From: Theobroma cacao
Lineage: Eukaryota > Streptophyta > Magnoliopsida > Malvales > Malvaceae
Direction of reading: 5' to 3'
Length of the DNA: 64,000 nucleotides
Assembly: GCF_000208745.1 (NCBI RefSeq)
Contig: NC_030851.1
Location: 34,250,306-34,314,305, forward strand
A model generated the notes under the pieces. The model was not told where the DNA came from. It worked only from the letters and a program-made list of their open reading frames with translations, and made no database searches. This document shows, piece by piece, positions 57,401 through 64,000 of this stretch (positions are counted from its first letter, which is position 1; every line of letters begins with the position of its first letter). Position numbers and translations under genes: made by a program.

Positions 57401-58830
57401 TGGGCATAATATTTAAATAGTTATAATTATAATGCCAAAATTACAATAATATAAAGTAAATTATTTCAATTTGATTTTCATTGGGCTTAATTAAAATAGT
57501 TTAATTAAGTCATGGACCTATATTGTAATGTGTTATAATTTGGAAGGCTTTATTGCAAAATTAAATTAAATTTTAACCTAGCTATATAAATCACATTTAA
57601 CTATTTTTTCACATATGAACAAAAAGGAGTTGTCAAAAAGAAAAAAAGGAAATTTTTTCTTTATGTGCCGCCACCTATTTTGTGAAGAAGAAAAATTGTT
57701 TTTGAAGTAATTTTTCAAGTGTGTGATTCGGCCATCCCTATGAAAAGTGGAAAGTGAAAAATGATGCCCCATTTTGCTAGCATAAAAGCATAGTTAAAAT
57801 CTCTCTCCTTTGTTGAAAGGTTTAAGTGAAATCATGTGTATTACCATTGGAGGCCAAGAGTTTTATTAGCTAGGGTTTTTGTTTCTTGTGGTGTTCGTAA
57901 GTTGTATTGAGGAGATTGTTATTCCAATCAGAAGAACATTGTTAAGGTTAACTTTTTATTTTATAATTTTATATGCCATTCTATGTGTTAAAATATCACC
58001 GTGGTGATCCGTGGGTGAAGGTATATTTTGTTTTAAAGTTTTAATTTTCTTTCCACTGCATAATTTCGGTTTATATCGAGGATAACCACAACATGGACAA
58101 TAATACAACTCGAAATATTTGCTATAAAACAACATGTAATTATTCTTACATGCATGAATTTTTTGATAGCCAAACCCAAGTACCTTATGGGGTGTCTTTA
58201 TTCTATAGAAATTTTTCCGATAATGATTCATCTAATGGCAATATCTCCTTCACTAGAGGTATCAGACGATTAAAGTATACCTCACTCATGTTAAACTCTA
58301 ACTTCACATTTAGTAATTGGGATATAGTTGATAGTTTTGTGTGCTTTTCGCATCCAACCCACAAAGCTGCATTGGCATCGTTTAACAAAAAAAAGAAAGA
58401 TGCATCATTCAATTTTAGATCTTCAAGAAAGGTCGGTTCATCTCGGGTTTCATCATTGAACTAAAACTCCAATCATAAAGCATCCATAACCATTTAGCAT
58501 ATAAATTTTTTACTTTGACTTCATAAACTACTTCGTTCTACTCACCAACAAAATGTGTCAATGATTGGCCAGCATAGAATGATTCACTATGTGCATCCCA
58601 TATTGTGTATGCACCGGTAAACCTTTTATGAAATAGGTGATCCCGAACCTTTTCAACAACCAATAACTTGCTATTCATACACCGAAAGCAAGGATACTCT
58701 TATTCTCAGTCACATATCTTGATTGATTGAACGCAAATGAAATAAATTCATCTACACCATCCATAAATTTTGTCATAAGAAATTTACTTAAATCGACTCA
58801 AGGATACATCCAACTCCTATCTCGTTCCAT
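54422..58830 (-). pseudogene. CACTA TNP2-like transposase, split by a solo LTR
   Basis: Starts with MERDRSWMYP and GVDEFISFAFN (58830 down), the usual TNP2 opening. Then come GCEKHTKLSTISQLLNVK (about 58360), PLVKEILPLDE, KVLGFGYQKIHACKNNYML and CPCCGYPRYKPKL (about 58080). The frame resumes on the other side of the solo LTR at 56206 with RYFPLTPRL and KHMTWH, then SLDVMHIKCTVFDNIF and MDVLGKTKDN (about 55300-55200, Transposase_21). DUF4216 (YGLLVDIIELQYFG, ALFKCHWFDIDKGL) is at 55060-54912, and an acidic tail runs to 54422. Several stops and frameshifts are present. Confidence 0.88.
56212..58060 (+). mobile_element. Solo LTR (Copia-like) inside the CACTA transposase
   Basis: The body begins (ta)TGTTGGCATGAACC and ends TTTTCTTTCCACTGCA, with no coding content. 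The 5 bases taatt stand on both sides (56207-56211 and 58061-58065). Removing the insert plus one taatt restores an open transposase frame across the joint, which fixes the boundaries well. The two bases before TG are unexplained. A 38-bp unit (ggtaattaacttctataaac) is repeated three times at 57273-57385. Confidence 0.85.
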
Positions 58831-58930
58831 TCTAAGAAAAAATATTTTAACAAACATATGATGTCGTCCATTAGCAAATGTTAACACAAACATCAGTCGA
58901 AAACAAAAACCAACTTAAATACTAGAATTA

Positions 58931-59680
58931 TAAAAATTTTATTTGTTATCAACATATTAATTTATTAAAATCTTGCTTCATTTAAATGAATATAAAAACA
59001 TATAATATTATTTAATTCATTTAACCTAAACCCTAATAAATTTAAATAATTTTCAAATTTATTAAATTTACTAATTTAAGTAAATTTACTAAATTTACCA
59101 ATAAATGATTCTTTATAACTAGTAAAATTATGTAATTAATTCCCTAAACCCTTAATTACTCTAAATAAATAAGATATTATATAAATTTACTAATTTATAT
59201 AACATCTTAATTACTTAATTATAACACATTACATTACTTAATTAACTAAATTTTCGAATTAACTCATTCACACCATAACTAATTTAAATATTTTTCAAAA
59301 TAAATAATATTACTTATTTAATTAATTTATTAATTACTAAAACATTTTTTCATTTGATTAGTTAAATTATTTAATTAATTTATTCAAATCTTAATTAATT
59401 TAAATAATTTTAAACTTTACTAGATTTACTAATTTAATTAATTGATTAATTACTAATACACAATTCTTATTAATTATTTAAATTATTTAATAAATAATTC
59501 CCTCAAACCATAATTAGTTTAAGTAACTAAATTATTATTAAATTACCCTAATTAACTCATGAACACCTTAATTAATTTAAATATTTTTGTAATTAAATAA
59601 TATTACTAATTTAATTAATTGCTTTATTATTAAAACATTTTTCATTTCATTAGTTAAATTATTTAATTAATTAGATAATA
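58931..59680. other. AT-rich DNA between CACTA remnant and E2
   Basis: Almost pure A/T with many taattaatt and aatttaataa words and two loosely repeated blocks (near 59030-59150 and 59290-59470). No gene is seen. Confidence 0.6.
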
Positions 59681-60079
59681 GGGGAAAAATTTTTTTAGTC
59701 CTTAAAAATAACGCGTTTTTGTAAATAACCCTCCAGATAATCTTAACTGTTTTTAGCCAAAATAATAGATTTTGAGACAAAAATGCCCTTAATGAGCCAT
59801 CTTTTGAATTATCGTCCAACTGCAAACACAGATAATTATTTTCCTTAAAAACATCCATTTTTTTTTTTGCGAAGCTTGTGCAAAACAAAATAATGTTGTA
59901 TGAGATGGTTTTTCAGAGATTCTGGACATGGCATTCCAATAATAGGAGAAGAGTGATATTAAACCGAACGAGGAACCGGTTGTGATGAATCGAAAACTTG
60001 GAGAATGATGTGAAACAAGAAATCTGTGATACGGTGGTGAATTGAAAGGAGAAATATGTGAATCCAAAGCACGAAAATG

Positions 60080-60610
60080 GTCATACTACAGTAGGCCATA
60101 TGTGAGAAGGCTATGGCAGGGCAGGGTTTAGAGTTTGTGAAACGACATGTTGGGAATGTGTGACACGATATGGTGGGAATGTATGGCAGGGCTATGACAC
60201 AGCAGGGTTTAGAGTTTGTGACAAGACATGGTTGGAATGTGTGACACAGTTGTGACATGGCAGGGTTTAGAGTTTGTGACATGCCATGATGGGAATGTGT
60301 GACACGGTTGTGACACACCAACGTTCAGAGTTGCTGACACGCCATGGAGGGAATATGTGACACGACAGCGTTCAGAGTTGGTAACACGCCATGGAGGGAA
60401 TCCGTGACATGCCAACATTCAGAGTTGGTGACACGCCATGGACGAAATCTGTGAGATGCCAGCGTTTAGAGTCGTGACACGCCATGGAGGGAATCTGTGA
60501 CACGTCAGCGTTCAAAGTTTGTCAGACTCCATGGAGATCCGTGACATGGCAGGGTTTAAAGTGTGTGACACAGCATGGCAATTGAGGGGTGACACGACAT
60601 GGTTTGAAAA
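60080..60610 (-). repeat. Subterminal array of E2 (core GTGACACG)
   Basis: About 14 units such as GTGACACGCCATGGAGGGAA then TCTGTGACAYGCCAGCGTTC. This is the inverted equivalent of 20260-20770 in E1. Confidence 0.92.
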
Positions 60611-60819
60611 AGGAAAAAAAATAGGCAAATAATGCGAAAACCGATTGGACTTCAACTAAATGAATAAATAAGAGGAAATTGTTAGGCCATTTCATTTTAA
60701 TTAAATATTTTTCAGAAATTGTAAACGCTTGTGTTCTTCCTCATTCCTCATTCCTCATTCCCAAATATAGCAGAGTGCTCGACTTTCTTCTTTGCAAGTT
60801 TGACGACACCACAGCAACA

Positions 60820-62703
60820 ATGTCGGTTATCAGTGAAGAGGTCAGTCAGTCTAAAAATAAAACTCCTTTTAAAACTTTCTTCTATGTGTTGATTTTTTGC
60901 TGGGTTTGTGTGATATGTTGGTGTTTTTTCAATCTTTTTCAATTGTTATGTTTAAACTTTTTTCTTCCCGGTTTTATGGTCGTACCAAAGTTTTGAACTA
61001 CAACAGATATGGCGTATAGTGGGTAAACTACTTTTTGGGGCTTTTAGCTTGTCATGACATTAGTTATCTTAGAGCAGTTCGTGTAACGGGTCAATAATTA
61101 CATTGATTGGCGTGTCACATGCCATGGGTATTTTTAAGCTAGTTCGTGTAAGGACATAGTAATTATAGTTATTGGAGTGTCAACATTGGTGTGTTACTAC
61201 ATTTTACATTATATGCATGGTGTGTTACCACATTTTACGTTATATGCATCGCGTGTTACCACATTTTACGTTACATGCATGGCGTGTTACCACATTATGG
61301 GTTAACTCACTCGTGCATGTGTGCCATGTTTTGTAGATGCAGTCCAAACAGTATGAGGATATTGACAATTTGCTTATTGTGCCGAGGGAGAAGTGGGTGT
61401 TCAATGTCACTATTAACACCCACTGTAAGTAGTCCTAACTTCATTAAATCAATAAGACCCTCCAAGAGAAAAAGGAGTATGATGTAATGAAGCGTAAGTG
61501 CTTTGAGTTGCTGCTGAACGTATATCCGCAAGGCTACTTCTCCATTAGTCTTCTGCATAACATCATGATCCATCAAATCACTGTGACAGATTCAATGGAG
61601 CATGAGCTATGGTTTACGATTGGGAAAAGCAAGGCGCGCATACACAAGTAAGAGTTCTGCTTTATCACCTGATTGAAGTTTGGTCGAATGCCTAATGTGT
61701 TCACATGACCGTACGAGGTTGTTACGAACGGAATTCATGCACGATACTGGAATGGGCAGTAGAGCGTTAAGCTGCAGGCCTTGCTTGATATGTTCCACAA
61801 AGGTAACTTTCAGCGATCAGGAGACGCGACTAAAATGGCACTAATCTTGATCGCGAATAACATTTTGTTTGGTCAAGACTACCGTAGACGGGTGACGCCT
61901 TGGCTCTTCTTGTTGGTGGAAGACATCGACTCTTGGAATATCTTCCCATGGGGTCACTACGTTTGGAGGCTGACCTTGGACTACCTTTTGAAGGGGTTCG
62001 AAGTGCCTTCCTTAAACGTGCAGAAAGCTCGTTTACGGTACAACATTTACGGATTCGCGTGGGTGATACACATACTGTCATGTAACATTTTTCATTTGAC
62101 TTTTGACATAATAATTTATGGTTGTAATCGTTTATCATTTACAGTCTGATAATGGTTACATTTGACTTGCAGTTCTGGGCAATTAAGGCAATTCTGGCCT
62201 TGTGAAAAATAGCTGCCCCCTCTACTCTGAAGGGTGTCTACCCACGCATGTGAATATGGCAATGCAACCAGAAGCCAAAAAACTTCTATAAGGCAGTTGA
62301 GATATTGGAGTTATCACAGCAAATGAGTGAATAACTACTAATTTCTGCTGTGAATTTATATAATAATTTTTCCTAAAATTTAATCACAATCCCTATTTTG
62401 AAGTTGTGGGCAGTGGAGACCTTAGAGCCCACCCCGGATGAGGCTAGCCAGGATTATTTTGTGGACATTGATGTCCCGTTATCTGAGGGCCACCAATATG
62501 TGCCAGTAGGGCACATGGAGGATCGGGCAGATTGGGACTTAGGTGCAAGGGAAAATAGGAGAAACTTGAAGCACAAAAGAGCCACCGGTTCTATGAAGCG
62601 AAGGCGCACTGCCTCTATTGTCGTCGATGAGCTTTCGGTCCTCGAGTTGATAAGGGAAGGTGACAACCAAGGCAATGGCATTGAAGAGCCGGTAAGGACG
62701 ATT
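60820..62703 (+). pseudogene. DUF1985-Ulp1 gene of E2, interrupted
   Basis: Exon 1 is the 7 codons at 60820-60840 (MSVISEE, then gtcag), almost the same as in E1. The next exon starts at 61337 after ttgtag. It reads QSKQYEDIDNLLIVPREKW, with stops where E1 has tryptophans, then ELWFTIGKSKARIH. At 61781-62149 the cleaner half follows (MALILIANNILFGQDYRR, NIFPWGHYVWRLTLDYLLKG). A later exon from 62398 gives ETLEPTPDEASQDYFVDID and a basic stretch (GSMKRRRTASIVVDE). The LTR element at 62706 cuts it before any protease domain. Inactive. Confidence 0.87.
61040..61310 (+). repeat. Array in intron 1 of the E2 DUF1985-Ulp1 gene (core GCGTGTTAC)
   Basis: Four 31-bp units GCGTGTTACCACATTTTACG then TTATATGCATG at 61190-61300, preceded by looser cores. 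The same unit occurs in E1 (19345-19650) with more copies. Confidence 0.9.
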
Positions 62704-62705
62704 GT

Positions 62706-64000
62706 TGTCATGACCCAAATTCCGGGCCATGACCAACGCATGGGCCCAATGGATGTAGTCCACTAAGCCCAAGCAAGCCTATTAATTTGACATGTTCATC
62801 ATTCCATCATAAACTACTAAGTCATATATCATAACTTAGAATCAAAATAATATTAAGCATTGCCACTTCATACTGGCATACCAAACAAGTGTATATACAC
62901 TGTCTACACATGTATCTTAATAATTCACATTAAGTTCGTCTATACACAACAAAATAATACTCGACTTCTAGTGGAGAGACTCTGATGAATGTACAGCTAC
63001 TGAATGCCGAGACACCTACCAAGGGTCGAATATACGAAGACATTTCGACCTAGTTACCAGCTACCTCATGATCTAAAAACATGAAGTTGAAAACAGTGAG
63101 TATAAACTCAGTGAGTGAACAAGAAGGGAACAAGCATACCATAAGGAATGTTTATCGAAATCATGACGCACTCATTTTCTCAAAACAATGCAATTTGTTC
63201 TAGTTCTTAGTAGAACCCCTCATGTAAACCCTTCATGAGTAAATCACTTAAAAGATCCATACTCAACTATGGTACCAATGAATCGAAAAATATAGCAAAA
63301 CCCACAAGTTAGCCAAAATGGACAAAAAGTTTCTCACTGCAGTGAACTTCATTCTCGTTGCAGCGAGAACCATATCTGGTGAAGGCCCTCAAACTGGAGA
63401 GTTTCTTGCTGCAGCGAGAGTCAGAACATCAAAGAAAAAGTCTCATTTTCCTTTAAAACAAGTCATCCTGGTAAAATAACAATAGCAACATGTAACACAT
63501 GTAAACTCCCCAAATTTCAACAAATCAAATGCTCACATATTTGCATTTACAACCATATACTATATATGTGTGTATATATATATATCAATCATCATATACA
63601 CCCTCCCATCATCATCATCTCATATGGAACGGCTTATGCGTACTCCCACTCGCATATAACCGAGTCAGCAACGGCTTATGTGCACTCCCATTCGCACATA
63701 GCCGGGTCAGCAATGGCTTATGTGCACTCCCACTCACACATAACCGAGTCAGCAACGGCTTATGTGCACTCCCACTCGCACATAGCCGGGTTAGCAACGG
63801 CTTATGTGCACTTCTACTCGCACATAGCCTGGTCCACATCAACATGCAAAGAAGCATCCAATGCATATCGTGCATTTTATCATATTGTGATAACACATAA
63901 ACCATTGTATAGCACATTTTTACAATATAAAATCATTTTACTAAAAGTTTGTTCCCAAGGTACATTTTTTAAGACAAGTTGGATAGAATCTTTCATATTC
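62706..64000 (+). mobile_element. LTR retrotransposon, left LTR, runs off the window
   Basis: TGTCATGACCCAAATTCCGG starts abruptly within the E2 gene and is a common opening of plant Ty3-type LTRs. The left flank attgt is the candidate target duplication. The body is non-coding and includes a hairpin-forming tctcgttgcagcgaga near 63352 with related words nearby. No internal domains are reached. Confidence 0.7.
63630..63839 (+). repeat. 42-bp tandem repeat, five copies, in the LTR
   Basis: Unit CGGCTTATGTGCACTCCCAC then TCGCACATAGCCGGGTCAGC and AA. The length is a multiple of three, so it opens long frames on both strands that have no other sign of coding. Confidence 0.93.

Larger units (their letters stand above)
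53380..58930 (-). mobile_element. CACTA (En/Spm) transposon remnant
   Basis: The left end reads cattacaaaaatatagggca, a one-base variant of a CACTACAA-type terminus. After it comes a subterminal region (53400-53870) full of short words in both directions, such as tcatcggtaa, atcagtaattt and gtcgataat. This is typical of CACTA subterminal repeats. A TNP2-type transposase gene runs on the minus strand. The other end was not found. AT-rich DNA follows from 58931 and then E2. Confidence 0.8.
59681..62705 (+). mobile_element. Mutator-like element E2 (KI-MULE), left part
   Basis: Begins GGGGAAAAATTTTTTTAGTC, the same terminus as the inverted right end of E1. It continues with the same order: terminal region, subterminal array, DUF1985-Ulp1 gene with an array in intron 1. 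Sequence agreement with E1 is high. It stops at an LTR element at 62706, so its transposase side is not in the window. The left 9 bases (tagataata) are the candidate target duplication. Confidence 0.88.

Noticed and set aside
63615..63917. Long frames on both strands and a CRISPR-like look at the 42-bp repeat
   Set aside because: The repeat unit is a multiple of three, which opens frames by itself. Repeats are contiguous with no spacers, and the locus is a plant LTR.
1..64000. tRNA, rRNA, riboswitch or bacterial-type operon features
   Set aside because: None was seen. The tRNA-like matches are only primer-binding sites of retroelements.

Overview
This window is nuclear DNA from a flowering plant, probably a eudicot. 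The evidence is AT-rich intergenic DNA, spliced plant transposon genes, a TATA-driven intron-less BAHD acyltransferase gene, and deep nesting of plant-type mobile elements. The species cannot be named from the sequence. Only one host gene looks intact: a BAHD acyltransferase of the vinorine-synthase-like clade at 44034-45332. Two broken relatives lie upstream, a 3' fragment at 1-801 and a full-length frameshifted copy at 9339-10629.

Layout. 1-1640: BAHD fragment, then a LINE endonuclease remnant. 1641-10629: copy 1 of a duplicated block (flank, promoter, BAHD pseudogene), split by a decayed Ty3 chromovirus (2630-8324, two 578-bp LTRs). 10643-21243: Mutator-like element E1 with a perfect 9-bp target duplication, inserted a few bases past the pseudogene stop. 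The pseudogene's 3' flank resumes at 21244. 21253-28697: host flank, a MITE-like stretch and partial copies of the duplicated block. 28707-42997: a second Mutator-like element, E3, also with a perfect 9-bp target duplication, inserted in the third copy of the block. 43007-45650: the rest of that copy, with the intact BAHD gene. 45900-53380: a SIRE/Maximus-like Copia remnant split by a 2955-bp solo LTR (48992-51946). 53380-58930: a CACTA (En/Spm) remnant split by a second solo LTR (56212-58060). 59681-62705: the left part of a third Mutator-like element, E2, cut by an LTR element that begins at 62706 and runs off the window.

The three Mutator-like elements share one architecture. A MULE transposase (MULE/DDE core, SWIM finger, CCHC knuckles) at one end faces a DUF1985-Ulp1 (C48 cysteine protease) gene at the other end. 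This matches the Ulp1-carrying Kaonashi (KI) MULEs described in plants. None of the genes reads cleanly, so all are non-autonomous relics here.

The least explained feature is a set of unrelated tandem arrays in every Mutator-like element. All carry the same short core (GCGTGTYAC in E1/E2, GCGTGAC in E3). They lie inside the first intron of all five transposon genes, between the convergent 3' ends of the two genes, and in E1/E2 also next to one terminus. The transposase gene also begins with an 11-nt micro-exon conserved between E1 and E3. E3 additionally holds a repeat-coding fragment, a small coiled-coil reading frame with its own TATA box, and a transposon-protein pseudogene.
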